A DNA stretch of 18,266 bases from an uncultured Thermomonas sp. (GTDB lineage: Bacteria > Pseudomonadota > Gammaproteobacteria > Xanthomonadales > Xanthomonadaceae), in NCBI GenBank assembly GCA_946480065.1, contig CAMLJA010000010.1, positions 1 through 18,266 on the forward strand, written 5' to 3'. Below the pieces are notes generated by a model. It made no database searches, was not told where the DNA came from, and saw only the letters and a program-made list of their open reading frames with translations. The translations under genes were made by a program, and so were the position numbers. This document shows, piece after piece, positions 1 through 6,956 of this stretch (the stretch's first letter is position 1; each line of letters starts with the position of its first letter).

Positions 1-232
1 TGACGATGCCGCCGGGCGAGTTGATGTACAGGCTGATGTCCTTCTCGGGGTTCTCCGCCTCGAGGAACAGCATCTGCGCCACCACCACGTTGGCCACGTG
101 GTCGTCGATGCCGCCGACCAGGAAGATCACCCGCTCCTTCAGCAGGCGCGAGTAGATGTCGTACGCGCGCTCGCCGCGGCTGGTCTGCTCGACCACCATC
201 GGCACGAGGTTGAGGGCTTTGATCGGGTCCAT
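1..232 (-). CDS. clpP: ATP-dependent Clp protease proteolytic subunit ClpP (partial, N-terminal 77 residues)
   Basis: This is the serine peptidase subunit of the cytoplasmic ClpXP/ClpAP proteases, which degrade unfolded and tagged proteins. Only the first 77 codons are in the window; the gene continues past base 1. The visible part begins [20 protein letters not shown] and includes [17 protein letters not shown] and the SPGG oxyanion segment (residues 72-75), all typical of ClpP. The catalytic Ser, His and Asp would lie beyond the edge. The ATG at 230-232 was chosen because the protein aligns from there with the usual mature ClpP start. The Shine-Dalgarno sequence is weak (AGCGAG a few bases upstream). 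The gene starts 24 bases after the tig stop, so tig and clpP are probably co-transcribed, as in many proteobacteria where clpX and lon follow. Confidence 0.95.
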   Translation of the reverse strand, partial: MDPIKALNLVPMVVEQTSRGERAYDIYSRLLKERVIFLVGGIDDHVANVVVAQMLFLEAENPEKDISLYINSPGGIV

Positions 233-256
233 GGGGGCTCGCTGTCTGGGGTCGGG

Positions 257-1549
257 TTACTGGCCGATCGCTTCCTGGAAGCCGATGGCCTGGTCGGTGT
301 GCCGGGCGTGCTCGGCGATCCAGTCGATCACCTGCTCTTCCATCACGCGGTTCTGCAGGCCCTGCATCAACTGGGGGTCGTTGCGGTAAAGGTCAATGAC
401 CTGCTGCGGCTGTTCGTAGGTGGAGGCGATCAGGCGCATGGTCTCGTTCAGGCGGGCCGGGTCGAGCCGCAGCTCGTTGCGGCGGGCCACCTCGCCCACC
501 AGCAGGCCCAGCAGCACGCGCTTGCGGGCGGCGGCGCGGAAGGCGTCCAGGTCGGCGGTGGCCTGCTGGCCCTGGCGGCGCGCCTGCTCCTGGGCGGCGG
601 ACTGCATGCCGCGGGCCTCGTCCTCGACCAGGCGCGGCGGCAGCTCGACGTCCTTGTAGGCCTCGACCAGCTGCTCGCCCACTTCGCGGCGCAGGCGGTT
701 CATCAGCGCGCCCTTGAGCTCGCGCTCCAGGTTGGTGCGGATCTCGGCCCGGAACTGCTCCGGGTCGCCGCTCTTGACCCCGAAGCTGCGGATGAACGCG
801 GCGTCGACCTCCGGCAGCTCCATCTCGGACAGCTCGACCAGGCGGAAGGTGGAGGTGATGGTCTTGCCCGCGAACTGGGGCATGTGCCAGTCGGCCGGCA
901 GGGTCACGTCGATGGTCTTCTCGTCGCCCGGCTGCATGCCGGCGATCGCCGCCTCGACCTCCTTGTACATCCCGCCTGAGCCCAGCACGGTGCTGGTGCG
1001 CTCGGTGCCCTCGGCCGGCATGCGCTGGCCGTCGATCACGCTCGAGGTCTCCAGGCTGGCCAGGTCGCCCTCGCGCGCCGCGCGCTCCACCTTGTTCCAG
1101 GTGCCGCGCTGCTGGCGCAGGTTGCCCAGCATGCGGTCGATGTCCGCGTCGGTGATCTCGGAGGTGTGGCGGACGACCTGCAGCTTGGCCATGTCCAGTT
1201 CGCCGAAGTCCGGCACCAGCTCCACCGAGGCCACGTACTTCAGCTCGTCGCCGCCGGCCTCGTCGGCCGGGACGATCTGCGGCGCGCCGGCCACCCGCAG
1301 TTCGTTCTCCCGCACCGCCTGGTCCATGCCCTTGCGCAGCAGGCCGTCCAGGATCTCGGCGCGGACCTGCTGGCCGTAGCGCTGCTCGATCACGCTGGTC
1401 GGCACCTTGCCGGGGCGGAAGCCCTTGATCCGCGCGGTGCGGGCGATCTCGCGCAGGCGGCCGCCGACCTGGTCGTCGACGTCGCCGGCGGGCAGGCTGA
1501 GGATGACGCGGCGCTCGAGGTTGCCGGTGGATTCGACCGAGACTTGCAT
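257..1549 (-). CDS. tig: Trigger factor, ribosome-associated chaperone / peptidyl-prolyl isomerase
   Basis: Trigger factor binds the ribosome exit tunnel and shields nascent chains. The protein has 430 residues, the normal family length. The N-terminal ribosome-binding domain carries the signature GFRPGKVP at residues 43-50, matching the L23-docking loop. An FKBP-like PPIase domain lies at about 160-243 (starting [10 protein letters not shown], ending [12 protein letters not shown]), followed by a charged helical C-terminal chaperone domain rich in R, Q and E. The ATG at 1547-1549 follows AGGAG at about 10 bases. It is the first gene of the tig-clpP unit and is divergent from the tRNA cluster. 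The 1550-1757 interval must hold its promoter; I saw only a weak candidate there (ATGACA as a -35 near 1662-1667, no good -10). Confidence 0.97.
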   Translation of the reverse strand: MQVSVESTGNLERRVILSLPAGDVDDQVGGRLREIARTARIKGFRPGKVPTSVIEQRYGQQVRAEILDGLLRKGMDQAVRENELRVAGAPQIVPADEAGGDELKYVASVELVPDFGELDMAKLQVVRHTSEITDADIDRMLGNLRQQRGTWNKVERAAREGDLASLETSSVIDGQRMPAEGTERTSTVLGSGGMYKEVEAAIAGMQPGDEKTIDVTLPADWHMPQFAGKTITSTFRLVELSEMELPEVDAAFIRSFGVKSGDPEQFRAEIRTNLERELKGALMNRLRREVGEQLVEAYKDVELPPRLVEDEARGMQSAAQEQARRQGQQATADLDAFRAAARKRVLLGLLVGEVARRNELRLDPARLNETMRLIASTYEQPQQVIDLYRNDPQLMQGLQNRVMEEQVIDWIAEHARHTDQAIGFQEAIGQ

Positions 1550-1685
1550 GATGCGATGGCTCCTGGGCGGACCCCGCGGGGCCCGGTTGCAGACGGGAAT
1601 GGGTTGGACCGGGCGCGGCGGGCCGCGCGGAACGCAGTAGTTTCGCCGATCGCGGGCCGGCTGTCATCTGCGCGGCCCGCGCGCG

Positions 1686-1714
1686 TTGACACCCCGGGCC
1701 CCGGGCTGGACAAT
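1686..1714 (+). promoter_or_regulatory. Sigma70-type promoter of the tRNA-Pro gene
   Basis: A consensus -35 TTGACA (1686-1691) and a -10 GACAAT (1709-1714) are separated by exactly 17 bases. The spacer is almost pure G/C. Transcription would start near 1721, giving a leader of about 37 bases before tRNA-Pro at 1758. Confidence 0.75.
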
Positions 1715-1757
1715 GACCGGCCTTTCGTCACGCTGGCGCGCTACGGAAGCAGGAGTT

Positions 1758-1834
<77 letters not shown>

Positions 1835-1847
1835 GCCCGCACTTCGG

Positions 1848-1877
1848 TAGGCAGGCGCACCGCCCGGATGCCACAAT
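1848..1877 (+). promoter_or_regulatory. Possible weak promoter before tRNA-Arg
   Basis: A -10-like CACAAT (1872-1877) lies 18 bases after a -35-like TAGGCA (1848-1853, 4 of 6 matches). The start would fall at about 1884, only a base or two before the tRNA at 1886. Read-through from the tRNA-Pro promoter is an equally good explanation. Confidence 0.3.
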
Positions 1878-1885
1878 CCGCGCAG

Positions 1886-1962
1886 GCGCCCGTAGCTCAA
1901 CCGGATAGAGCCCCGGCCTTCTAAGCCGGTGGTTGCAGGTTCGAGTCCTGCCGGGCGCGCCA
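1886..1962 (+). tRNA. tRNA-Arg (anticodon TCT)
   Basis: The acceptor stem is fully paired (GCGCCCG 1886-1892 with CGGGCGC 1952-1958), the discriminator is G1959, and CCA is encoded at 1960-1962. The anticodon stem CCGGC/GCCGG encloses CT-TCT-AA, placing anticodon TCT at 1920-1922. This tRNA reads AGA/AGG codons, which are rare in the genes around it. Confidence 0.96.
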
Positions 1963-1987
1963 TCGGCGGCGAAGCAAGTGTTCCATG

Positions 1988-2064
1988 GTGGCTGTAGCTC
2001 AGTTGGTTAGAGTCCTGGATTGTGATTCCAGTTGTCGGGGGTTCGAGTCCCCTCAGCCACCCCA
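1988..2064 (+). tRNA. tRNA-His (anticodon GTG)
   Basis: The acceptor stem GTGGCTG (1988-1994) pairs with CAGCCAC (2054-2060). The discriminator is C2061, with CCA at 2062-2064. G1987 supplies the extra -1 guanine that pairs with C73, the identity element of histidine tRNA, so the mature 5' end is probably 1987. The anticodon GTG is at 2022-2024 within the CTGGA/TCCAG stem. Only 25 bases separate it from tRNA-Arg and no promoter is visible, so the two are probably co-transcribed. Confidence 0.96.
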
Positions 2065-2085
2065 CCCTTGCCCCGCCGCACCGCT

Positions 2086-2113
2086 TTGCACCGCGCCGGG
2101 GGTTTGCTACAAT
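2086..2113 (+). promoter_or_regulatory. Sigma70-type promoter of the tRNA-Lys gene
   Basis: A -35 TTGCAC (2086-2091) and a -10 TACAAT (2108-2113, 5 of 6) are separated by 16 bases. The expected start is near 2120, a few bases before the tRNA at 2125. Confidence 0.65.
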
Positions 2114-2124
2114 TCCGGTTTCTC

Positions 2125-2200
2125 GGGCCGTTAGCTCAGTTGGTAGAGCAGTTGACTCTTAATCAATAGGTCCAAGGTTCGAATCCTTGACGGCCCACCA
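2125..2200 (+). tRNA. tRNA-Lys (anticodon CTT)
   Basis: The acceptor stem GGGCCGT pairs with ACGGCCC (2190-2196). The discriminator is A2197 and CCA is encoded at 2198-2200. The anticodon stem GTTGA/TCAAT encloses CT-CTT-AA, giving anticodon CTT at 2158-2160, which reads AAG, by far the preferred lysine codon in the surrounding genes. It has its own promoter and is followed after nine bases by an intrinsic terminator. Confidence 0.96.
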
Positions 2201-2209
2201 ATCCCGAGA

Positions 2210-2239
2210 CGCCCGGCCCTGCGCCGGGCGTTTTCTTTT
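2210..2239 (+). terminator. Rho-independent terminator after tRNA-Lys
   Basis: A perfect 8-bp stem CGCCCGGC (2210-2217) / GCCGGGCG (2223-2230) with a 5-base loop is followed directly by TTTTCTTTT (2231-2239). It ends the tRNA-Lys transcript and any read-through from the upstream tRNA genes. Confidence 0.9.
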
Positions 2240-2288
2240 CCGGGTCCGCGGAGCCCGCCGCGGCGCGATTCCGCCGCCATGGCGCCGC

Positions 2289-2294
2289 TACAAT
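2289..2294 (+). promoter_or_regulatory. Candidate -10 element of tRNA-Leu
   Basis: TACAAT in the context GCTACAAT is identical to the -10 of tRNA-Lys. No convincing -35 is present 16-18 bases upstream. Because the tRNA-Lys terminator lies just before it, tRNA-Leu needs its own promoter, and this is the only candidate I see. The implied leader is about two bases. Confidence 0.45.
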
Positions 2295-2302
2295 GCCGGC
2301 GC

Positions 2303-2389
2303 GCGAAAGTGGCGGAATTGGTAGACGCCCTGGATTTAGGTTCCAGTGGACGAAAGTCCGTGCGGGTTCGAGTCCCGCCTTTCGCACCA
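2303..2389 (+). tRNA. tRNA-Leu (anticodon TAG)
   Basis: This is a class II tRNA of 87 bases with a long variable arm (stem TGGAC/GTCC around 2347-2359). The acceptor stem GCGAAAG (2303-2309) pairs with CTTTCGC (2379-2385). The discriminator is A2386, with CCA at 2387-2389. The anticodon stem CTGGA/TCCAG encloses TT-TAG-GT, with anticodon TAG at 2337-2339. No T-rich terminator follows, so read-through into the downstream membrane-protein gene is possible. Confidence 0.96.
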
Positions 2390-2482
2390 CTGCCCCGGCC
2401 TTGAAGCGCGCGCCGGGCGCCGCCATCTCGGGCTATGCTCCCCCCGTGCGGCATCCGCCGCGATTTCGCAGGAACCCGAGAC

Positions 2483-3253
2483 ATGATGCGCAGCGGCAAC
2501 CCCGCCCTCAAGGAGGGCACCTTCCTCGACCTCGGCAGCGGCACCCTGGTGCAGGGCGACGCCGGGGCGATGACCCTCAACGGCACCGTCAACAAGACCG
2601 CGTTCCTGCTGGTCCTCACCCTGGCCGGCGCGCTGTTCACCTGGGCGCAGTTCTCGGCCGCGATGGCCGCCGGCAACCCGGGCGCGGTCATGCCCTACGT
2701 CTGGGGCGGCGCGATCGGCGGCTTCGTGGTCGCGCTGGTCACGATCTTCAAGAAGGAATGGGCGGCGGTCACCGCGCCGCTGTACGCGGTGCTGGAAGGC
2801 CTGTTCCTGGGCGCGGTCTCGGCGATGTTCGAACTGCGCTTCCCCGGGATCGTGATGCAGGCGGTCGGGCTGACCTTCGGCACCCTGGCGGCGCTGCTGC
2901 TGGCCTACCGCAGCGGGCTGATCCGCGCGACCGAGAACTTCAAGCTGGGCGTGGTCGCCGCCACCGGCGGCATCGCCCTGCTCTACCTGGTCAACATCGG
3001 CATGCGCCTGTTCGGCTTCGAGGGCATGGGCTTCATCCACGAATCCAGCACCCTCGGCATCCTGTTCAGCGTGGCGGTGGTGATCGTGGCGGCGCTGAAC
3101 CTGGTGCTGGACTTCGACTTCATCGAGCACGGCGTGGAGCGCGGCGCCCCCAAGTACATGGAGTGGTACGCGGCGTTCGGCCTGCTGGTGACGCTGGTGT
3201 GGCTGTACCTGGAGCTGCTGCGGCTGCTGTCGAAGCTGCAGTCGCGCAACTGA
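2483..3253 (+). CDS. Bax inhibitor-1 / YccA-type integral membrane protein
   Basis: The predicted protein has 256 residues with about seven hydrophobic segments and almost no soluble domain. It resembles the bacterial Bax-inhibitor-1 family: the N-terminus MMRSGNPALKEGTF, a central GGFVVALVTIF, and the C-terminal run DFDFIEHG followed by an amphipathic stretch and a last membrane helix rich in Leu/Tyr. Related proteins are proposed to be Ca2+ leak channels or regulators of membrane proteolysis. The role here is unknown. I chose ATG 2483 because AGGA (2470-2473) sits nine bases upstream. An in-frame ATG at 2435 would add 16 residues with no ribosome-binding site and lies in a -10-like TATGCT. 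ATG 2486 is also possible. The gene stands alone, with a strong terminator after it. Confidence 0.88.
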   Translation: MMRSGNPALKEGTFLDLGSGTLVQGDAGAMTLNGTVNKTAFLLVLTLAGALFTWAQFSAAMAAGNPGAVMPYVWGGAIGGFVVALVTIFKKEWAAVTAPLYAVLEGLFLGAVSAMFELRFPGIVMQAVGLTFGTLAALLLAYRSGLIRATENFKLGVVAATGGIALLYLVNIGMRLFGFEGMGFIHESSTLGILFSVAVVIVAALNLVLDFDFIEHGVERGAPKYMEWYAAFGLLVTLVWLYLELLRLLSKLQSRN

Positions 3254-3276
3254 CGCGCGGCCACCGCGGGAAACGG

Positions 3277-3305
3277 AAAGGGCGCCGCAGGGCGCCCTTT
3301 CTTTT
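3277..3305 (+). terminator. Intrinsic terminator of the Bax-inhibitor-1-like gene
   Basis: A perfect 10-bp stem AAAGGGCGCC (3277-3286) / GGCGCCCTTT (3291-3300) with loop GCAG is followed by CTTTT. It lies 23 bases after the stop codon. Because the stem has A and T ends, it may also act, less well, on transcripts of the converging isocitrate dehydrogenase gene. Confidence 0.9.
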
Positions 3306-3316
3306 GCGATGCCGTG

Positions 3317-3335
3317 GCCGGCGAAAAGCGCCGGC
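3317..3335 (-). other. GC-rich hairpin downstream of the isocitrate dehydrogenase gene
   Basis: A perfect 7-bp inverted repeat GCCGGCG / CGCCGGC with a five-base loop lies 20 bases beyond the stop of the minus-strand gene. No T tract follows on either strand, so it may be a 3'-end stabiliser or assist termination at 3277-3300 rather than be a terminator itself. Confidence 0.4.
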
Positions 3336-3355
3336 GGCCGCCCCGCGACGAGCCC

Positions 3356-4360
3356 CTACAGGCGGCTGGCGATGGCCCTGGCGAACGACAGCGTGGTGCC
3401 CTCGCCGCCCAGGTCCGGGGTCAGCGAGTCCTTCGCCTCCAGGGTGGCGACGATCGCGCCGCGCAGGCGGTTGGCCTCGTCGCTGCGGCCCAGGTGGTCC
3501 AGCATCTGGCCGGCGGCCAGCAGCAGCGCGCAGGGGTTGGCGATGCCCTGGCCGGCGATGTCCGGCGCCGAGCCGTGCACCGCCTCGAAGATCGCCGCCT
3601 CGGTGCCGATGTTGGCGCCGGGGGCCAGGCCCAGCCCGCCGACCAGGCCCGCGCACAGGTCCGACAGGATGTCGCCGAACAGGTTGGTGGTGACGATGAT
3701 GTCGAATTTCTCCGGCTGCATCACCAGCTTCATGCAGCAGGCGTCGACGATGATCTCGTCGCACTCGATGTCCGGGTACTGCTGGGCCACCTCGCGCGCG
3801 GTCCGCAGGAACAGCCCCGAGGTGGACTTCAGGATGTTGGCCTTGTGCACCACGGTGACCTTGCGGCGGCCGGTCCGGCGCGCCAGCTCGAAGGCGTAGC
3901 GCACGATGCGCTCGGAGCCGCGGCGGGTCACCCGCTGGGTCAGGGTGGCGGTCTCGCCATCCTCGGACAGGGCCTGGCCCTCGCCGATGTAGGCGCCCTC
4001 GGTGTTCTCGCGCACCGTGATCAGGTCCACGCCCGACGGGAAGCGCGACCTGGTGTTCGGGAAGCTCTTGGCCGGGCGCACGTTGGCGTACAGGTCGAAG
4101 CGCTTGCGCAGCTCCACGTTGATCGAGGAGAAACCGCCGCCCACCGGCGTGGTCAGCGGCGACTTCAGGGCGATGCGGTTCCTGCGGATCGACTCCATGG
4201 TGGCCGCCGGCAGCAGCTCGCCGTGCTTCTCCAGCGCCACCATGCCGGCGTCGGCTTCCTCGTACTGCAGGCCCAGCCGCATCGCGTCCAGCACGTGCAG
4301 GGTGGCGTCCATGATTTCCGGGCCGATGCCGTCGCCGCGGATGACCGTGATCGTTGTCAT
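3356..4360 (-). CDS. NAD-dependent isocitrate dehydrogenase (decarboxylating, beta-decarboxylase family)
   Basis: It converts isocitrate to 2-oxoglutarate and CO2 in the TCA cycle, in the cytoplasm. The 334-residue length fits the short homodimeric isocitrate/isopropylmalate dehydrogenase class. Visible features are RGDGIGPE (8-15), isocitrate-contacting Ser79/Asn81 with Arg85, Arg95 and Arg117 (in RENTEG), catalytic Tyr124 and Lys173, metal ligands Asp206, Asp230 and Asp234, and the family signature starting NLFGDILSD at 226. The cofactor loop reads HGSAPDIAG (262-270). Asp267-Ile268 stand where NADP enzymes have Lys-Tyr, which indicates NAD. The Ser/Asn pair argues against isopropylmalate dehydrogenase; homoisocitrate dehydrogenase is less likely but not excluded. 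The start is ATG 4360 with GGA about nine bases upstream. It is monocistronic and ends TAG. Confidence 0.92.
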   Translation of the reverse strand: MTTITVIRGDGIGPEIMDATLHVLDAMRLGLQYEEADAGMVALEKHGELLPAATMESIRRNRIALKSPLTTPVGGGFSSINVELRKRFDLYANVRPAKSFPNTRSRFPSGVDLITVRENTEGAYIGEGQALSEDGETATLTQRVTRRGSERIVRYAFELARRTGRRKVTVVHKANILKSTSGLFLRTAREVAQQYPDIECDEIIVDACCMKLVMQPEKFDIIVTTNLFGDILSDLCAGLVGGLGLAPGANIGTEAAIFEAVHGSAPDIAGQGIANPCALLLAAGQMLDHLGRSDEANRLRGAIVATLEAKDSLTPDLGGEGTTLSFARAIASRL

Positions 4361-4465
4361 GCTTGGGGTTCCAGACAGGCGGCGGCCGCGCGCGCGGCGC
4401 GGCGCCGTGGGGAGAGTGGAACCCGCGATTATGGCAGATGCCGTGCGCCGCCGTAGGCGCGGCGC

Positions 4466-4852
4466 TCAGCCGTGGTCGTGCCCGGCCGGCGCGGCGGCCT
4501 GGCCCTGCTCCAGCCGGTCGAGGAAATCCACCGCCCGGCGCAGGTGCGGGATGACGATGGAACCGCCCACCACCAGGCCGACCGAGAACGCCTCGAACAT
4601 CTCCTCGCGGGTCACGCCGGCCTCCAGGCACTGCGCCACGTGGTAGCTGATGCAGTCGTCGCAGCGCAGCACCATCGAGGCGGTCAGGCCCATCAGCTCC
4701 TTGGTCTTCACGTCCAGCGCGCCGGCCTGGTAGGTCTGGGTGTCCAGCGCGAAGAAGCGCCGCACCACCTGGTTGGGCTCGGCCAGGATGCGCTGGTTCA
4801 TGCGCTGGCGGAACTCGGTGAACTCCGCGATGCGGTCGCGCTCGTCGCTCAT
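4466..4852 (-). CDS. Carboxymuconolactone decarboxylase / AhpD-like family protein
   Basis: This is a 128-residue all-helical protein. The family motif CxxCxxxH is complete: Cys64, Cys67 and His71 in CDDCISYH, preceded by the usual KELMGL segment (51-56). In AhpD-type proteins this triad gives thiol peroxidase or peroxidase-reductant activity, so a redox role is likelier than aromatic-lactone decarboxylation, which lacks the CxxC. The C-terminus has a loose His-rich tail (HDHG). The ATG at 4852 overlaps the stop of the glutaredoxin gene by four bases (ATGA), so the two proteins are probably made together and may be redox partners. The substrate cannot be told from sequence. Confidence 0.88.
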   Translation of the reverse strand: MSDERDRIAEFTEFRQRMNQRILAEPNQVVRRFFALDTQTYQAGALDVKTKELMGLTASMVLRCDDCISYHVAQCLEAGVTREEMFEAFSVGLVVGGSIVIPHLRRAVDFLDRLEQGQAAAPAGHDHG

Positions 4853-5121
4853 GCGCCTTCCCCCCGCAGCAGCGGCTCGAACCGCCCGGCCCGGTGCATC
4901 GCCATCATGTCGTCGTAGCCGCCCACGTGGACGTCGCCCACGAAGATCTGCGGCACGCTGGTGCGGCGCGCCAGCGCCACCATCCGCTCGCGCGCCTCCG
5001 GGTCGGTGTCGATCCGGACCTCGGTCCAGGCCAGGCCCCTGCTCTTCAGGAAGTTCTTGGCGGCTACGCAATAGGGGCAGATCGCGGTGCTGTAGAGGGT
5101 GATCGGGGGGGTATCGCTCAA
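4849..5121 (-). CDS. grxC: Glutaredoxin 3 (dithiol)
   Basis: This is a 90-residue cytoplasmic thiol-disulfide oxidoreductase that uses glutathione. The active site CPYC is at residues 15-18, the cis-proline loop TSVPQIF at 54-60, and the glutathione-contacting GGYDD at 67-71, all in the standard order and spacing. The start codon is TTG at 5119-5121, preceded by CGGAG six bases upstream. There is no in-frame ATG before residue 47, so the TTG start is well supported. It is the first gene of the two-gene unit with the AhpD-like protein (ATGA overlap). It is divergent from bepA across 120 bases. Confidence 0.93.
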   Translation of the reverse strand: MSDTPPITLYSTAICPYCVAAKNFLKSRGLAWTEVRIDTDPEARERMVALARRTSVPQIFVGDVHVGGYDDMMAMHRAGRFEPLLRGEGA

Positions 5122-5159
5122 GGGACGCTCCGGGGAACATGGGGTGTCGTGACCGGTCC

Positions 5160-5188
5160 AATATGCGGCGCGGCGGCCCGCATTTCCA
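5160..5188 (-). promoter_or_regulatory. Possible promoter of the grxC operon
   Basis: Read on the minus strand, TGGAAA (5183-5188, 4 of 6) and CATATT (5160-5165, 4 of 6) are separated by 17 bases, with the start near 5153 and a leader of about 32 bases. The match is modest; it is the best I found in the divergent region. Confidence 0.35.
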
Positions 5189-5241
5189 GCCGCTCAAGCC
5201 CCGTTCACGCCACCGACGCCCGGACGCAGCATCCTGCCAGC

Positions 5242-6873
5242 ATGACCAACGCCCGTTCCCGCCGACTCCCGCGCCTGCTGCCCGCCGCGCTCGCCTTCGC
5301 CCTGTCCGCCGCCGCGGGCGCGCAGGACAACCGGCTGCCGGACATCGGCTCGTCGGCGGGCGCGGTGCTGTCGCCGGCCCGGCAGGCCGAATACGGGGCG
5401 ATGACCCTGGCCCAGCTGCGGCACGAGGGCTACGTGCTGGACGACCCGCTGCTGGACGGCTGGCTGCGCGACGTCGGCCAGCGCCTGGGCGGCGCCAGCG
5501 ACCGCCCGCAGCAGCCGCTGACCCTGTTCCTGCTGCGCGACCGCCAGATCAACGCGTTCGCCACTCTCGGCGGCTACGTGGGGGTGAACGCCGGGCTGGT
5601 GCTGGCGGCCGACCGCGAGGACGAGGTGGCCGGCGTGCTGGCCCACGAGATCGCCCACGTCACCCAGCAGCACGTGCTGCGCGGGGCCGAGAAGGCCCAG
5701 CGCGAGAGCCTGCCGATCCTGCTGGCCACCCTGGGCGCGATCATCGCCGCCCAGCAGGCCGGCGGCACCTCCAGCGGCGACGCCACCTCGGCCGCGGTGA
5801 TGACCGGCCTGGGGCTGCTGCAGCAGCGCCAGATCGACTACACCCGCGACAACGAATCCGAGGCCGACCGCGTGGGCATCCGCACCCTGGCCCGCGCCGG
5901 CTACGACCCCGAGGCGATGGCGGATTTCTTCCAGACTCTGCAGACGGTGGTGCGGCTGAACCAGGGCGACGAACGCAGCCGGGTCCCGGGGTACCTGCAG
6001 ACCCACCCGCTCACCCTGACCCGGATCAGCGAGGCGCGCGAGCGCGCCAGCCGGCTGGAGCCGCAGCTGGCGGTGGGCACCAGCACCGTCAGCACCAACC
6101 CGCTGCTGCCCGCCGGCCTGCGCATCCAGACCCAGGGGCCGCGCGGGCGCGGCGCCACCGGCGACTTCGGCTGGGCGCGCGAGCGCCTGCGCGTGCTCAG
6201 CGCCAACACCCCGGCGCAGGCGATCCGCGAATACCAGGCGATGGCGGCCAAGGGCCCGCTGGACGACGCCCGCCAGTACGGCCTGGCGCTGGCCCGCATG
6301 CAGGGCGGGCAGAACGGCGAGGCGCTGCCGGCGCTGGCGGCGTTGCTGGCCCGGCATCCCGACAGCCTGTGGCTGGCGGTGGGGCTGGCCACCGCCGAGG
6401 CGCACGCCGGCCGCACCGCCGAGGCCGACCGCCGGCTGGACGCGCTGCTGGCGCGCATGCCCACCCACCGGGCGCTGGCGCTCAGCTACGCCCGCCTGCT
6501 GGCCGAGCGCAACACCCGTGCGGCCGGCGAAAAGGCGGTGGCGGTGCTGCGCCCGCTGCTGGCGAGCGCCGCCGACGACATCCTGTTCCAGCAGGCCTAT
6601 GCCCGCGCCAACGAGATCGCCGGCGACGAACTGCGCGCCGGCGAGGCCTGGGCCGAGGCCGCCTACCTGGGCGGACGCCCGGAGCAGGCGCTGGTCCAGC
6701 TCAACAACCTGAAGAAGCGGGCCAACCTGGACTACTACGCGCGCAGCCGGATCGACGCCCGGATCGCCGCGATCACCCCCACCGTGCTGGAGCTGCGCCG
6801 CCAGGGCATCCGCGACGAGGAGGCCACCGGCCGCTGGCGGCTGGGCGTGGACGGGGGCCCGGCGGCCCGGTGA
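5242..6873 (+). CDS. bepA: Periplasmic M48 metalloprotease with TPR-like tail, BepA (YfgC) type
   Basis: BepA-type proteins act in the periplasm as zinc protease and chaperone for outer-membrane protein assembly, notably LptD. The predicted product has 543 residues. A signal peptide (RSRR, hydrophobic 12-24, AGA at 25-27) is followed by the M48 domain. The zinc site HEIAH lies at 135-139, with the third ligand Glu205 in NESEAD. The conserved segment INAFATLGGYVGVNAGLV (103-120) is present, and His255 in THP corresponds to the self-inhibitory histidine described for E. coli BepA. The second half (about 310-530) is Ala/Leu-rich helical repeat of TPR type. ATG 5242 was chosen because it opens the signal peptide; its ribosome-binding site is poor. 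No terminator follows, so transcripts may read into phoB. Confidence 0.9.
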   Translation: MTNARSRRLPRLLPAALAFALSAAAGAQDNRLPDIGSSAGAVLSPARQAEYGAMTLAQLRHEGYVLDDPLLDGWLRDVGQRLGGASDRPQQPLTLFLLRDRQINAFATLGGYVGVNAGLVLAADREDEVAGVLAHEIAHVTQQHVLRGAEKAQRESLPILLATLGAIIAAQQAGGTSSGDATSAAVMTGLGLLQQRQIDYTRDNESEADRVGIRTLARAGYDPEAMADFFQTLQTVVRLNQGDERSRVPGYLQTHPLTLTRISEARERASRLEPQLAVGTSTVSTNPLLPAGLRIQTQGPRGRGATGDFGWARERLRVLSANTPAQAIREYQAMAAKGPLDDARQYGLALARMQGGQNGEALPALAALLARHPDSLWLAVGLATAEAHAGRTAEADRRLDALLARMPTHRALALSYARLLAERNTRAAGEKAVAVLRPLLASAADDILFQQAYARANEIAGDELRAGEAWAEAAYLGGRPEQALVQLNNLKKRANLDYYARSRIDARIAAITPTVLELRRQGIRDEEATGRWRLGVDGGPAAR

Positions 6874-6876
6874 CAA

Positions 6877-6910
6877 CCGTCACGAAAGCGTCATGGAACC
6901 GTCGTGTAAT
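6877..6910 (+). promoter_or_regulatory. Pho box and -10 of the phoB operon
   Basis: Three heptamers recur at an exact 11-base period: CCGTCAC (6877-6883), GCGTCAT (6888-6894) and CCGTCGT (6899-6905), with A-rich four-base linkers GAAA and GGAA. This matches the known PhoB site (CTGTCAT repeats every 11 bases). A -10 TGTAAT (6905-6910, 5 of 6) begins ten bases after the second heptamer, the usual class of PhoB-activated promoter in which the box replaces the -35. The expected start is near 6917, 40 bases before phoB. It implies PhoB autoactivation under phosphate limitation. Confidence 0.78.
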
Positions 6911-6956
6911 GACACGATAGCCGCGCCGCGGCGCTTTCCGCCCCCGGGACCCGCCC

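Noticed and set aside
393..1667. Long frame overlapping tig on the same strand
   Set aside because: Arg/Pro/Gly-rich out-of-frame reading of tig; no domain, and the real trigger factor occupies the region.
1636..1667. tig promoter with ATGACA as -35
   Set aside because: Only 3 of 6 matches for any -10 at 16-18 bases; too weak to list as a feature.
2435..2482. Upstream ATG extension of the Bax-inhibitor-1-like gene
   Set aside because: It has no ribosome-binding site and lies within a -10-like TATGCT; ATG 2483 has AGGA at a good distance.
3317..3335. Second intrinsic terminator after the isocitrate dehydrogenase gene
   Set aside because: The hairpin is perfect but no T tract follows on the minus strand, so it is listed only as a hairpin.
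5194..6876. 560-codon open frame antisense to bepA
   Set aside because: Low-complexity Gly/Gln/Ala/Val translation and no ribosome-binding site; bepA on the other strand has a full zinc site.
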